Below are positions 9,972-19,113 of a stretch of DNA of 64,000 nt, piece after piece (within the stretch, counting starts at the first letter, position 1; the number at the start of each line of letters is the position of its first letter). The position numbers and the translations under genes were made by a program. Source of the stretch: Stagnihabitans sp038231395 (GTDB taxonomy: Bacteria; Pseudomonadota; Alphaproteobacteria; Rhodobacterales; Rhodobacteraceae); assembly GCA_038231395.1 (NCBI GenBank), contig JBBRLL010000009.1, positions 31,923 through 95,922 on the forward strand, read 5' to 3'. The notes beneath the pieces are model-generated. The model saw only the letters and a list, made by a program, of their open reading frames with translations. It searched no databases and was not told the DNA's origin.

Positions 9972-10712
9972 ATGTTTGGCATAGATATCCTTGACGCAGG
10001 CCTGTTGCCCGCCATGTTTGTGGCGCTGGCGGCTGGTATCCTGTCGTTTTTGTCGCCCTGCGTGCTGCCAATCGTGCCGCCCTATCTGGCTTACATGTCG
10101 GGCATCAGCATGGGAGAGTTGCGGTCCGGCCGGAAAGCTCTGATGACCGCAAGCTTTTTCGTATTGGGCTTGTCGACCGTATTTCTTTTGATGGGGGCGG
10201 CCTCCTCGGCATTTGGCGCGTTCTTTCTGGCCCGCAGCCAAACTTTTGCAACCGTCTCGGCCTTGGTCGTCATGATCTTCGGCGCGCATTTCATCGGCAT
10301 TTTCCGGTTGAAATTTCTGGATCAGGACATCCGGATTGACGCCGGTGACCGGGGCGGCTCTGCACTTGGTGCCTACGTGCTGGGCCTCGCCTTCGCGTTC
10401 GGCTGGACGCCGTGCATCGGTCCGCAACTGGGCGCTATCCTGACGATTGCGGCGCAAGAGGGGTCAATCGGGCGCGGAACGTTGTTGCTGGGGGTCTATG
10501 CCCTTGGCCTTGGCTTGCCGTTCCTGCTGGTCGCTGCGTTCTTTCCGAAGCTGTCACCGGTGCTGAACCTGATGAAATCTCATATTCAAAAGATTGAACG
10601 GATCATGGGCCTGATGCTGTGGACGATTGGGCTTTTGATGCTGACCGGCGGCTTCTCGCAATTCTCTTACTGGCTGCTGGAACATCTTCCCGGATTAAGC
10701 CAGCTGGGCTAA
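9972..10712 (+). CDS. ccdA: CcdA-type cytochrome c biogenesis / thiol-disulfide membrane protein
   Basis: 246 residues with six predicted membrane helices, the size of CcdA (the short DsbD-like reductant conduit). The paired redox-motif regions are visible: FLSPCVLPIVPPYLAYMSG near residue 26 and FGWTPCIGPQLGAILT near 140, each with one reactive Cys in the membrane. It passes electrons from cytoplasmic thioredoxin to periplasmic apocytochrome c thiols or other thioredoxin-like partners. No other ccm genes are in the window. It is followed after 22 bp by the hydrolase/P450 pair in the same direction. Confidence 0.9.
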   Translation: MFGIDILDAGLLPAMFVALAAGILSFLSPCVLPIVPPYLAYMSGISMGELRSGRKALMTASFFVLGLSTVFLLMGAASSAFGAFFLARSQTFATVSALVVMIFGAHFIGIFRLKFLDQDIRIDAGDRGGSALGAYVLGLAFAFGWTPCIGPQLGAILTIAAQEGSIGRGTLLLGVYALGLGLPFLLVAAFFPKLSPVLNLMKSHIQKIERIMGLMLWTIGLLMLTGGFSQFSYWLLEHLPGLSQLG

Positions 10713-10734
10713 GGCCTTTCCCCTGCCCTAATTT

Positions 10735-11964
10735 ATGGGCAAACTGCCGGCGATGATCCAGGAAACCGCCCCTCAAACGCCACGTCCGACGGAGCCTTTC
10801 CGCCGTAAGGTGTTTTATATTCCGGGCTATGACCCGATCCATCCGCGCCGTTACCGAGAGTTGTACCGCAAAGAGGGGGCAGAGCAGGCCCGCATCACCG
10901 GTTATGGCCTGAAGCTTTTGCCGCGCAGAGGCGGTGGTCCCTATGGTTGGCGCGTCGAAGCCGATATGTGCCGCAAGATCGAGGCCGAGGTGGAGGTTCT
11001 GGTCTGGTCCGACCTTGTTCGCGCGTCGATGAAAACCGGGATACCGGCGACCTATCTGCAACTGATCCGCACGGCCTGGGCCTACATCGGGTCGGGTGCG
11101 CTGTTCAGGCTGATGCGGTTGCGCAAGGGTACAATGATTGCAGCACTCTACCCGATTGGCCTGCTGATCCTTCAACTGCTGGTGGCGTTGGCTGCGGGTT
11201 TTGGCGTCTATCATTTGGGCGCGCGTCTGCACCCCGCCTTAGGTGCCGTGGCAGGTTTGGCTGCCATCCCCTTGATCCTGCACACCTTTCGCCGCTATGA
11301 CAACAAGCTTTTCGCCTATTACCTGATGCACGATTACGCCTATTCCGCCCAAGCCAATGGAGCCAACCCGCCAGAGCTGGAGGCCCGCATGACGGAGTTT
11401 GGTCGTCGGATCCGCGACACCATGGTCGATTGCGATGAGGTTTTGATTGTCGGGCACTCTTCGGGCGCGCATCTGGCGATCTCGATCCTGTCGGATTTGC
11501 TGCGAGCGGGTCTGCCCGCCCAACCGGCACTTTCCCTTTTGACCCTTGGCCAAGTGGTGCCAATGGTGTCTTTCCTGCCCATGGCCAACCGTCTGCGGCG
11601 CGACCTCGCCTATCTTTCGGCACGGGAAGAATTGACCTGGGTCGACGTCACCGCGCCCGGTGATGGCTGCGCATTTGCCCTATGTGACCCGGTTTCAGTT
11701 TCGGGCGTGGCTCCGGACGACAAGCGCTGGCCGTTGATCCTGTCAGCCGCTTTCACCCAGACGCTGTCACCGGAAAAATGGAAAGCCCTGCGCTGGCGCT
11801 TTTTTCGACTGCATTTTCAATATCTTTGCGCCTTCGATCGCCCCGGCGACTATGATTATTTTCAGATTACCGCAGGCGGGTTGACCCTTGCCGAACGCTA
11901 CCGGGGCCGCGCCCCTTCGAAATCGCGGATCGAAACGCCGCTTTCGCCATGGCGCAGCTTGTAA
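10735..11964 (+). CDS. Membrane-anchored alpha/beta-hydrolase-like protein
   Basis: 409 residues (a later start at 10753 is possible; neither has a clear Shine-Dalgarno). After a short lead comes VFYIPGYDPIHPRRYRELY, the first strand and oxyanion-type region of a lipase-like fold. Two probable membrane helices span about 134-184. The nucleophile elbow IVGHSSGAHLAIS follows, with Ser242 in the G-x-S-x-G motif. The arrangement suggests a serine hydrolase whose fold is interrupted by a membrane hairpin. I recognise no named family. Its end overlaps the next gene, a P450, by 16 nt, so the two are probably made together and may act on one hydrophobic substrate. Confidence 0.72.
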   Translation: MGKLPAMIQETAPQTPRPTEPFRRKVFYIPGYDPIHPRRYRELYRKEGAEQARITGYGLKLLPRRGGGPYGWRVEADMCRKIEAEVEVLVWSDLVRASMKTGIPATYLQLIRTAWAYIGSGALFRLMRLRKGTMIAALYPIGLLILQLLVALAAGFGVYHLGARLHPALGAVAGLAAIPLILHTFRRYDNKLFAYYLMHDYAYSAQANGANPPELEARMTEFGRRIRDTMVDCDEVLIVGHSSGAHLAISILSDLLRAGLPAQPALSLLTLGQVVPMVSFLPMANRLRRDLAYLSAREELTWVDVTAPGDGCAFALCDPVSVSGVAPDDKRWPLILSAAFTQTLSPEKWKALRWRFFRLHFQYLCAFDRPGDYDYFQITAGGLTLAERYRGRAPSKSRIETPLSPWRSL

Positions 11965-13319
11965 TGCAGCCCGTTTCAACGCCGCCCAAACCGCAAGCCC
12001 GGCCTGACAAGGTCTCGTTATGGCGCTATCTGCACTTGTTCCGCGCTGACATTTTGTCAGCCCAGCCCGCGCGGCTCTATCACGCTTGGATGGCCGAATT
12101 CCGCACGCCGTTCTTCCGCAGCTACCTGATCAACGACTCTGCTCTGATCGCCCGCGTGCTCACCGAACGCCCCGATGACTTCCCAAAGTCGATGCGTGTG
12201 GCCGAGGGGCTGCGGACCCTGCTGGGGCAATCGGTGTTTGTCACCAATGGCGAGGATTGGAAACGCCAGCGCCGCATCATCGACCCGGCGTTTGAAGGTG
12301 GCCGCATCCGCGACACCTTTCCGGCTATGTGGGCGGCGGGTGAGGCGGCTGTAGCCCGGCTGACTGAAGGTGTGGTCGAGATTGAGGCGCAAACCAGCCA
12401 TGCCGCCGCCGATGTGATCTTCAGGACGTTGTTTTCGATCCCCATCGAAAACGACATTGCCGCCGCGACCTTCGCCGAATTCAAGACCTATCAGCGCAGC
12501 CAGCCAATCCTGAACCTAGCTGCCTTTTTGCCGCTGCCAGCTTGGGTCCCGCGCTTTCACCGTGCCGCCACCAAACGCTCCGCACGGATGATCCGTAGTC
12601 TTATCACCAGGCTGACCGAAGCGCGCGCGGCGGAGATTTCGACAGGCCAAGCCCCCGACGACCTTGCCACCAAGATCATGACCACCGCAGATCCGCTGAC
12701 CGGAAAGCGTTTTGAAACCTCGGAAATGGTCGATCAGGTGGCGATCTTCTTTCTGGCCGGGCATGAAACTTCTGCCTCAGCGCTTGCATGGGCGCTGTAT
12801 CTGCTGGCCACCCACCCGGACATTCAGACCCGCGTCGCGGCAGAGGCGGCAACTCTGCCAGAGCTGCCCGATTTCTCAGCGTTGTCTCGCCTGAAATTCA
12901 CCCGTGACGTGTTTCGCGAAGCGCTGCGGCTTTACCCGCCGGTGCCGATGATGGTGCGCCAGAACCAGTGCCCCGAGGAGTTCCGCGGACGCCTTGTCAA
13001 ACCCGGCGCGCAGGTGGTGATCTCGCCCTGGCACCTGCATCGGCAGGACCGCATTTGGCCTGACCCTGATACCTTCGACCCCAACCGCTGGGCGACCGAG
13101 GCCAACCGCGCTTGTGCGCGCGACGCCTATCTGCCGTTCTCCTCTGGCCCGAGGGTCTGTCCGGGCGCTGGCTTTGCGATGGTTGAAGGTCCGTTGCTGC
13201 TGGCTCATCTAATCCGCGCCTACCAGTTTGACGCCGTACCGGATCGTATTCCGGTCCCGGTGGCGCATCTGACGGTGCGGGCGAAAGACGGCATCTGGCT
13301 TAGACTTGTCCGACGCTAG
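11949..13319 (+). CDS. Cytochrome P450
   Basis: 456 residues, typical P450 length. Key motifs: I-helix AGHETS (270-275), K-helix ExxR EALR (324-327), PERF-like region DPNRW, and the haem loop FSSGPRVCPG with the axial Cys404. It has no N-terminal membrane anchor, so it is likely soluble. Redox partners are not nearby. Its start lies inside the 3' end of the hydrolase gene, which implies translational coupling. The substrate is unknown; a fatty-acyl or terpenoid compound would fit a partner that looks like a lipase, but that is inference. Confidence 0.95.
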   Translation: MAQLVMQPVSTPPKPQARPDKVSLWRYLHLFRADILSAQPARLYHAWMAEFRTPFFRSYLINDSALIARVLTERPDDFPKSMRVAEGLRTLLGQSVFVTNGEDWKRQRRIIDPAFEGGRIRDTFPAMWAAGEAAVARLTEGVVEIEAQTSHAAADVIFRTLFSIPIENDIAAATFAEFKTYQRSQPILNLAAFLPLPAWVPRFHRAATKRSARMIRSLITRLTEARAAEISTGQAPDDLATKIMTTADPLTGKRFETSEMVDQVAIFFLAGHETSASALAWALYLLATHPDIQTRVAAEAATLPELPDFSALSRLKFTRDVFREALRLYPPVPMMVRQNQCPEEFRGRLVKPGAQVVISPWHLHRQDRIWPDPDTFDPNRWATEANRACARDAYLPFSSGPRVCPGAGFAMVEGPLLLAHLIRAYQFDAVPDRIPVPVAHLTVRAKDGIWLRLVRR

Positions 13320-13620
13320 ACCCGCGCCTTGCCTGCGGACAGCGATGAGTTCCGCCATTTTCAGGGCTACCTTACACCGGTTGGTCGGCGCGTTTTGGTT
13401 GCCCGCCATCCCAAGGGCACCCTACGGCTGGGTGACCGGAAGATCGAAAGATCAACGACGGATGTGCCACTCCGTAGCAATCCGCCACACCGGCACGGCC
13501 AGAACAATTCTAAGCGCGACCACTCTTGCTGTCGGCTTTCGTTCCGGGCATGTCGGTAAGGGAAAAGTGGTCGGCTGCCTTTGGCCCCATTGACAATGAA
13601 ATGCCTATAGGAGCCTCAGC
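13320..13620. other. Intergenic region without a recognised gene
   Basis: 301 bp between the P450 and the corrinoid protein. The only clear signal is a good ribosome binding site (AGGAG at 13610-13614) for the downstream gene. I looked for a cobalamin riboswitch, because the next gene encodes a B12 protein, and did not see a convincing B12 box. No terminator is obvious after the P450 gene. Confidence 0.5.
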
Positions 13621-14319
13621 ATGGCCGACGATGACGAAATCATCCTGTCTGATCTTTCCGATGATGAACTTGTCCTGCAAATGCATGACGACCTTTATGA
13701 CGGCCTGCGCGAAGAGATTGAAGAGGGTGTCAACATCCTGATCGCGCGCGGTTGGGCACCCTATGATGCGCTGACCAAAGCCTTGGTGGCTGGCATGACG
13801 ATCGTGGGCGCTGACTTCCGCGATGGCATTTTGTTCGTGCCGGAGGTTCTGCTGGCAGCCAACGCCATGAAGGGCGGCATGGCAATCCTGAAACCTCTGC
13901 TGATTGCCACTGGTGCGCCGCGGATGGGCAAGATGGTGATCGGCACCGTGAAGGGTGACATTCATGACATCGGCAAGAACCTTGTCGGCATGATGATGGA
14001 AGGCGCGGGTTTCGAAGTGCGCGACCTTGGCATCAACAATTCGGTTGAGAAGTATCTGGCGGCGCTGGATGAAGAAAAGCCGGATATTTTGGGCATGTCG
14101 GCCCTGTTGACCACCACAATGCCCTACATGAAAGTCGTGATCGACACGATGAAGGAAAAGGGCATGCGCGACGACTACATCATTCTCGTCGGTGGTGCGC
14201 CGCTGAACGAAGAATTCTCCAAAGCCATCGGTGCCGATGCCTATTGCCGGGATGCCGCCGTGGCCGTGGAAACGGCAAAATCCTGGATGGCACGCAAGCA
14301 CAACCGCCCGAACGTCTGA
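13621..14319 (+). CDS. Corrinoid (B12-binding) methyltransferase protein
   Basis: 232 residues with the two-domain layout of MtbC/MtmC-type corrinoid proteins. An N-terminal helical cap (about 15-95, including FVPEVLLAANAMKGGMAILK) is followed by a Rossmann B12-binding domain with the cobalt-coordinating motif GDIHDIGKN, His115 in D-x-H-x-x-G. Such proteins shuttle a methyl group from a substrate-specific methyltransferase to tetrahydrofolate. No MttB-like methyltransferase, pterin methyltransferase or reductive activator is adjacent, so partners must be encoded elsewhere. AGGAG precedes the ATG. A terminator separates it from the DUF1638 gene. Confidence 0.9.
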   Translation: MADDDEIILSDLSDDELVLQMHDDLYDGLREEIEEGVNILIARGWAPYDALTKALVAGMTIVGADFRDGILFVPEVLLAANAMKGGMAILKPLLIATGAPRMGKMVIGTVKGDIHDIGKNLVGMMMEGAGFEVRDLGINNSVEKYLAALDEEKPDILGMSALLTTTMPYMKVVIDTMKEKGMRDDYIILVGGAPLNEEFSKAIGADAYCRDAAVAVETAKSWMARKHNRPNV

Positions 14320-14341
14320 CATTTGGGTCCATGCAAGACGT

Positions 14342-14367
14342 GCCCCGGGTTCACGCCCGGGGCTTTT
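14342..14367 (+). terminator. Rho-independent terminator after the corrinoid gene
   Basis: 8-bp GC stem GCCCCGGG/CCCGGGGC (14342-14349 with 14356-14363) and a six-base loop, followed by TTTT. It sits 23 bp after the corrinoid gene stop and may give partial read-through into the DUF1638 gene. Confidence 0.82.
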
Positions 14368-14424
14368 GCTTTGCCGCTTGGCAAATGCCTTCTAGCCCCC
14401 CATGTTCGACACAGCGAGGATCCG

Positions 14425-15078
14425 ATGACCGCCGTGCCCAGCCTTGATGACACCAAACTGACCGAAACGGGGTTTCAGTCGCGCCATGCGGGCCGTATCC
14501 TGCTGATTGCTTGCGGGGCTTTGGCCCATGAAGTGCTGGCCGTGCAGCGCGCCAATGGCTGGACACATATGGACCTGCAATGCCTGCCCGCCAATCTGCA
14601 CCTTTATCCTGAGAAAATTACCGCATCAGTGGCAAAGGCCGTGGCGGAATATCGGGATACTTACGCGACGATCTTCATCCTCTACGCCGATTGCGGAACT
14701 GGTGGACTTTTGCAGGATAAGTGCAAGGAATTGGGCGTCGAGATGATCGAAGGCCCGCATTGTTATTCGTTTTATGAAGGCAATGCGGAGTTCGCAAAGC
14801 ACCTCGATTCCGAGATTTCAGCTTTTTACCTCACCGATTTTCTGGTGCGGCAATTTGATGCGTTTGTCTGGAAGCCGATGGGGCTGGACCGCTATCCCCA
14901 ACTGCGCGACACCTATTTCGGCAATTACACCAAGCTGGTCTATCAGGCTCAGACCGACGATCCGGCCTTGGATGCAAAGGCGGAAGACTGTGCGCGGCGT
15001 TTGGGGCTGGCGTATGAGCGGCGCTTTACCGGTTACGGCGATCTGGCCACCTCGATGGCGCGGATGGCGCAACGATGA
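14425..15078 (+). CDS. DUF1638 domain protein
   Basis: 217 residues from the ATG at 14425, which has GCGAGGA just upstream. It begins with the motif ILLIACGALAHEVLAV and contains YADCGTGGLLQDKC and EGPHCYSFYEG, typical of DUF1638. These proteins are encoded beside corrinoid proteins and methyltransferases of the MttB group in many proteobacteria and methanogens. Conserved Cys/His residues suggest metal or cofactor binding. By context it serves one-carbon transfer from methylated amines, but the biochemical role is not known to me. Its stop overlaps the next start by 4 nt. Confidence 0.85.
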   Translation: MTAVPSLDDTKLTETGFQSRHAGRILLIACGALAHEVLAVQRANGWTHMDLQCLPANLHLYPEKITASVAKAVAEYRDTYATIFILYADCGTGGLLQDKCKELGVEMIEGPHCYSFYEGNAEFAKHLDSEISAFYLTDFLVRQFDAFVWKPMGLDRYPQLRDTYFGNYTKLVYQAQTDDPALDAKAEDCARRLGLAYERRFTGYGDLATSMARMAQR

Positions 15079-15455
15079 CGCCGGAAGATTTCGCCAAAGA
15101 CTTCGCAGCCGCTTTTGGACGGCAGGATGCGGCTGGAATAGCTGCAATGCTGGCCCGGGATGCTGACGTGTTGACCCTGACCGGCGCGATGGTGATCGGT
15201 GCTACGGCGGCTGAGGAGGCGTTTGCCGCAGAATTTGCCGGGATTTTCGCCGCTGCCCGGCTGGTGACTGGGAAACTGCGCCAGCGTGATCTGGTACCGG
15301 GGGTGGCGGTTCTGACGCAGCGCTTTGTCATTTCGGGCGCGCGTGACGAGGGCAGCTCGGAACTGCCGCGTTTCGGGGCTGTGCTGACCGCCGTCATCAT
15401 CATGGAAGCCGATGGTTGGAGTGCGGTCAGCCTGACCTTCTCAGCCACCGCTTAA
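15075..15455 (+). CDS. SnoaL/DUF4440-like NTF2-fold protein
   Basis: 126 residues with the pattern of the NTF2-like superfamily. An N-terminal helix pair (DFAKDFAAAFGRQDAAGIAAMLARDADVL) leads into alternating strands ending in WSAVSLTFSA. Such proteins are small enzymes or ligand-binding folds; no catalytic residues can be assigned. The ATG overlaps the DUF1638 stop (ATGA), so the two are coupled. The 3' end overlaps the convergent recN gene by 15 nt. Confidence 0.65.
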   Translation: MTPEDFAKDFAAAFGRQDAAGIAAMLARDADVLTLTGAMVIGATAAEEAFAAEFAGIFAAARLVTGKLRQRDLVPGVAVLTQRFVISGARDEGSSELPRFGAVLTAVIIMEADGWSAVSLTFSATA

Positions 15456-17084
15456 CAACGCGCGGGCAGCGGCGCGGGCGGCTTCGGTGATTGTGTCGCC
15501 GGCCAGCATCCGGGCGATTTCCTCGGTGCGGGCCTGAGGGTTCAGTGGTGTGACGGTTGACAGGGTGACATCATCCACCACCCGCTTTTCAACCCGCCAA
15601 TGATGCGCGCCAAGGGCCGCAACCTGGGGGGAGTGCGTCACGACCAGAACCTGCGCGCCATTGGCCAGTTGCGCAAGACGCCGGCCCACGGCATCGGCAG
15701 TAGCCCCCCCGACGCCACGATCAATCTCGTCAAAAATCAAAGTCAGGCCGGGGGTTTGGCCGGTCAGACACACTTTCAGCGCCAACAGAAACCGGCTCAG
15801 TTCACCGCCGGAAGCGATGCGGTTCAAAGGTCCGGCGGGCGCTCCGGGGTTGGTGGCGACGGTGAAGGTCACCTCATCTTGCCCCTCTGGCCCGGGTTGC
15901 GCGCCGGTCAGTTCGGTGCGAAATATCGCACGCTCCATCTTCAGGGGGGCAAGTTCGCCAGCCATTGCGCCATCCAGACGCAACGCAGCACTTCGGCGTG
16001 CTTGGGTCATCGCCTCGGCCCGGCGGGTATAGTCAGCCTCGGCCAGCGCTGCGGCCTGTTTCAGCTTGATCAGCCCGCGCTCGCCACCATCCAGCGCCTC
16101 CAACCGAGAGCGGAGGGTTTCGGCATGCGGGCCAAGGTTGTCCGGCATCACGCCATGCTTTCGGGCAAGAGCGCGGATGGCGAACAGCCGCTCCTCCAGC
16201 TTTTCCAAGGCGGTGTCGTCAAATTGCAGGGCGGACAAGCAGCTTTCCACGCCAGATTGGGCGTCTGACAGCTCTGCCATCGCGCGTTCCAATGCGGCGA
16301 GTGCCGCGTCAAGCTGACCCTCTGCCTTATCGGCGGTGCCCGACAGCCAGCGCAACGCGTCCTGCATGGCGGGATCAGCGCCCTGGTCCAACACGGTCTG
16401 GGCGCGGGAAATGTCTTCGCGGATGCGGGCGGCGGCTTGCATGCGGCGGCGGTTGGTGTCCAGCGTCGCTTCCTCACCGGCCTGCGGATTCAGTTTGTTC
16501 AGCTCTGCCACGGCATGGCGCAGGAAGTCTTCTTCGGACCGGATGGCCGCCAAAGCCGCCTCCGCCTCTGCCAGATCGCGCAGGGTGTCGGCCCGGGCAC
16601 GCCACGCCAGGCGAAGGGTAGCAAGATCAAGTCCGGCATAAGTATCCAGCAAAAGCCGGTGGCCACGCGGGTTCAAAAGGCCACGGTCGTCATGCTGGCC
16701 GTGAAGTTCGACCAGCGTATCGGACAGATCGCGCAACACTTCACCAGAAGCGCGGCGGTCGTTGACGTAGGCCGTCTTGCGCCCGTCAGCGGCATTGGTG
16801 CGGCGCAGGATCAGATCGTCTTCCACCTCAATCCCGGCAGCGTCCAGAACGGCGCGGGCGGCATGGCCGGGCGGCAGGTCGAACACCGCCGTCACCTCCC
16901 CCTGCGCGGCCCCGGTGCGGACCAGATCCGCCCTGCCCCGCCAGCCCAGCACAAAACCCAAAGCGTCCAGCAAGATCGACTTGCCCGCCCCGGTTTCGCC
17001 GGTCAGCACGTTGAGGCCCGGCTGAAAGTTCAGTTCCAGCCGGTCAATGATCAGCACATCGCGGATATCAAGACTGCGCAGCAT
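15441..17084 (-). CDS. recN: DNA repair protein RecN
   Basis: 547 residues. RecN is an SMC-like ATPase for double-strand break repair. Walker A is at the N-terminus (GETGAGKSILLDALGF). A long coiled-coil middle (about 150-370) follows, then the ABC signature with Walker B near the C-terminus (GGELSRFLLALK, LIFDEIDRGVGGATADAV) and the H-loop VVTHSPQVAALG. It lies just downstream of bamD in the same direction, the usual order in Rhodobacterales. Confidence 0.97.
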   Translation of the reverse strand: MLRSLDIRDVLIIDRLELNFQPGLNVLTGETGAGKSILLDALGFVLGWRGRADLVRTGAAQGEVTAVFDLPPGHAARAVLDAAGIEVEDDLILRRTNAADGRKTAYVNDRRASGEVLRDLSDTLVELHGQHDDRGLLNPRGHRLLLDTYAGLDLATLRLAWRARADTLRDLAEAEAALAAIRSEEDFLRHAVAELNKLNPQAGEEATLDTNRRRMQAAARIREDISRAQTVLDQGADPAMQDALRWLSGTADKAEGQLDAALAALERAMAELSDAQSGVESCLSALQFDDTALEKLEERLFAIRALARKHGVMPDNLGPHAETLRSRLEALDGGERGLIKLKQAAALAEADYTRRAEAMTQARRSAALRLDGAMAGELAPLKMERAIFRTELTGAQPGPEGQDEVTFTVATNPGAPAGPLNRIASGGELSRFLLALKVCLTGQTPGLTLIFDEIDRGVGGATADAVGRRLAQLANGAQVLVVTHSPQVAALGAHHWRVEKRVVDDVTLSTVTPLNPQARTEEIARMLAGDTITEAARAAARALLSGG

Positions 17085-17108
17085 GCTAGCCCGCCAAGCT
17101 GCGGGCCA

Positions 17109-17951
17109 TCACAACCACTCGCCCCTGATCATCTGGCGGTAGATCGTCGAAAGCCAGCCTGTACCTCTTGCTTCGGGCGCAAGGCCTTGCTTTTTCAACA
17201 GGTTGAAGGCGTCTTGGTAGAAGGGGCTGGACTGATAGTTAAAGCCCAGAATGGCACCCGCCGTCTGCGCTTCAGCGGGCAGACCAAGGGCGAGGTAGCA
17301 TTCCACCAGCCGCTCCAACGCTTCGGCGGTCTGGGTCGTGGTCTGGTAATCCTGCACGACGGTCCGGAACCGGTTCATCGCGGCTGCGTAGTGGCCCTGT
17401 TTCAGGTAATAGCGCCCGATTTCCATTTCCTTGCCGGCAAGGTGGTCAAAGGCGAGGTCGAATTTCAGCATCGCCGACTTGGCATATTCGCTGTTCGGAT
17501 ACTGCTCAATCACCACACGCAGGGCCTGCAAAGCCTGGAAGGTCAGGCCCTGATCGCGACCAACCTCGTCGATCTGGTCATAGTAGGACAGCGCCAACAG
17601 ATCGGCGGCATAGGCCGTGTCCTCGCCCGCCGGATAAAAGTCGAGGTAGCGTTGGGCGGCGACACGGGATTCTTCATAGTTCCGGGTCTTGTGAAGGGAA
17701 AACGCCTCCATGATCAGCGCGCGTTTGGCCCATGCGGTATAGGGGTACAAGCGCTCTACATCCTGAAAATACGGCAAAGCGTTCTTTGCACCGTTCCGGG
17801 TGGTCAACTCAAACTGGCCGCGCTTGTAGATGTCCTCTGCCGTAGAGTTTTGCAGCGGGTCTTCTTTGGGTTTGGACGCGCAAGCCGTCACTGCGACCAT
17901 CATTAGCGCCATGCCGAAACCGCGCGCGGCACCTGACCTTCCGACTGCCAT
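17109..17951 (-). CDS. bamD: Outer membrane assembly lipoprotein BamD
   Basis: 280 residues from the ATG at 17951, chosen because it gives a lipoprotein signal peptide: MAVGRSGAARGFGMALMMVA followed by the lipobox VTAC. The mature part has the BamD/YfiO tetratricopeptide-like repeats (AEDIYKRGQFELT, ALPYFQDVERLYPYTAWA, YAADLLALSYYDQI). BamD is an outer-membrane lipoprotein that works with BamA to fold beta-barrels. It sits between lpxC and recN, the common envelope-gene order of the group. Confidence 0.94.
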   Translation of the reverse strand: MAVGRSGAARGFGMALMMVAVTACASKPKEDPLQNSTAEDIYKRGQFELTTRNGAKNALPYFQDVERLYPYTAWAKRALIMEAFSLHKTRNYEESRVAAQRYLDFYPAGEDTAYAADLLALSYYDQIDEVGRDQGLTFQALQALRVVIEQYPNSEYAKSAMLKFDLAFDHLAGKEMEIGRYYLKQGHYAAAMNRFRTVVQDYQTTTQTAEALERLVECYLALGLPAEAQTAGAILGFNYQSSPFYQDAFNLLKKQGLAPEARGTGWLSTIYRQMIRGEWL

Positions 17952-18071
17952 CGTTTCGCCTATCCCCAACCCACCGCAGCGGGGCGTTACAACCGCCCAA
18001 CCATCCTTGCCGGTTGTCCTAGCACAGAAAAATCCGGGGCGCAAAACGGCTTTCACCGGGGCAAGGGCCCC

Positions 18072-18992
18072 TCAGGCGTAAACCGGCAGATCACCGTAGT
18101 GCACACCTACGCCGGGCAGTTTGCCGCCGGACAGGTCATCGCAATCATCCATCACAAATGCACCGGGCGTGGAGAAAAGCTTGTGCAACAAACGGTTGGT
18201 CAGCGAGTGACCGGCCCGGTTGCCGCTGTAGCGCGCCAACAGCGGCGAACCTGCCAGCGACAGATCACCCAGGGCGTCCAGCATCTTGTGACGCACCGGT
18301 TCATCAGCATGGCGCAGACCACCGGGGGTCAGAACCTTGTCGCCATCGAACACAACCGCGTTTTCCAGCGTCCCACCAAGCGCAAGGCCACGGGCGCGCA
18401 TCGCCACCACATCGGACTGGCGGCAGAACGTCCGGGAATCACACAACTCACGCACGAATGCGCCGTTGGACATGTTCAGCGAGCGGGTTTGCCTGCCGAT
18501 GGCCACTTCGTCAAAGTCGATGCGAAAGCTGATTTCCAGCATCTCAGCCGGTTCAAGGCGGGCGGTGGCTATGCCGTCGCTGACCTCAACCACCTTAAGC
18601 ACGCGGATCGCGCGGGCCGGCGCATTTTGCGGCAAGATACCCTTGGCCAGAATGGCCGCAACAAAGGGCGCTGCGGAGCCGTCAAGGATCGGCACTTCGG
18701 GTCCGTCAATCTCGATCAAAGCATTGTTGATCGCCAGACCCGCCAGCGCCGCCGTGATGTGTTCGATGGTGGACACCTGCGCGCCGTCGTCATTGGCAAC
18801 CATGGTGCAGAGTTTTGACGGCACCACTGCATCCCAACGCGCCGGGATCAGCGTGTCACCACGACTAAGGTCAGTCCGTCGGAACCAGACGCCATAGTCG
18901 GCAGATGCCGGGCGCACAACCATGCGAACCGGTTTGCCGCTGTGCAAACCCAGTCCTTTGAACGTCACCGGTGATTTTACCGTATTCTGCAC
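18072..18992 (-). CDS. lpxC: UDP-3-O-acyl-N-acetylglucosamine deacetylase
   Basis: 306 residues, full length; the start codon is GTG at 18992 with AGAGG upstream. LpxC is the zinc amidase that commits UDP-acyl-GlcNAc to lipid A. The zinc and catalytic motifs are visible: IEHITAALAGL (first His), VRHKMLDALGDLSLAG (His and Asp) and RAGHSLTNRLLHKL (general-base His). The upstream intergenic region holds a perfect CtrA-type site, and a terminator separates it from ftsZ, so lpxC is transcribed from its own promoter. Confidence 0.97.
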   Translation of the reverse strand: MQNTVKSPVTFKGLGLHSGKPVRMVVRPASADYGVWFRRTDLSRGDTLIPARWDAVVPSKLCTMVANDDGAQVSTIEHITAALAGLAINNALIEIDGPEVPILDGSAAPFVAAILAKGILPQNAPARAIRVLKVVEVSDGIATARLEPAEMLEISFRIDFDEVAIGRQTRSLNMSNGAFVRELCDSRTFCRQSDVVAMRARGLALGGTLENAVVFDGDKVLTPGGLRHADEPVRHKMLDALGDLSLAGSPLLARYSGNRAGHSLTNRLLHKLFSTPGAFVMDDCDDLSGGKLPGVGVHYGDLPVYA

Positions 18993-19113
18993 GCCAACCT
19001 CTGAGGTTACTATGGATGGTAGAATTCCGATCGGAAACCTCCAGCCGTTGGTCAGTAGTTATGCCGCAGTTGCAGCAATCTCAACTCACAGTTTGTAACC
19101 AAGTGTGACAGTC

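Noticed and set aside
9639..10457. 272-codon minus-strand frame including the TusA-like gene
   Set aside because: Only the last 74 residues look like a protein family. The upstream part is antisense to ccdA.
13320..13620. Possible cobalamin riboswitch before the corrinoid protein
   Set aside because: No convincing B12 box or characteristic paired elements were seen.
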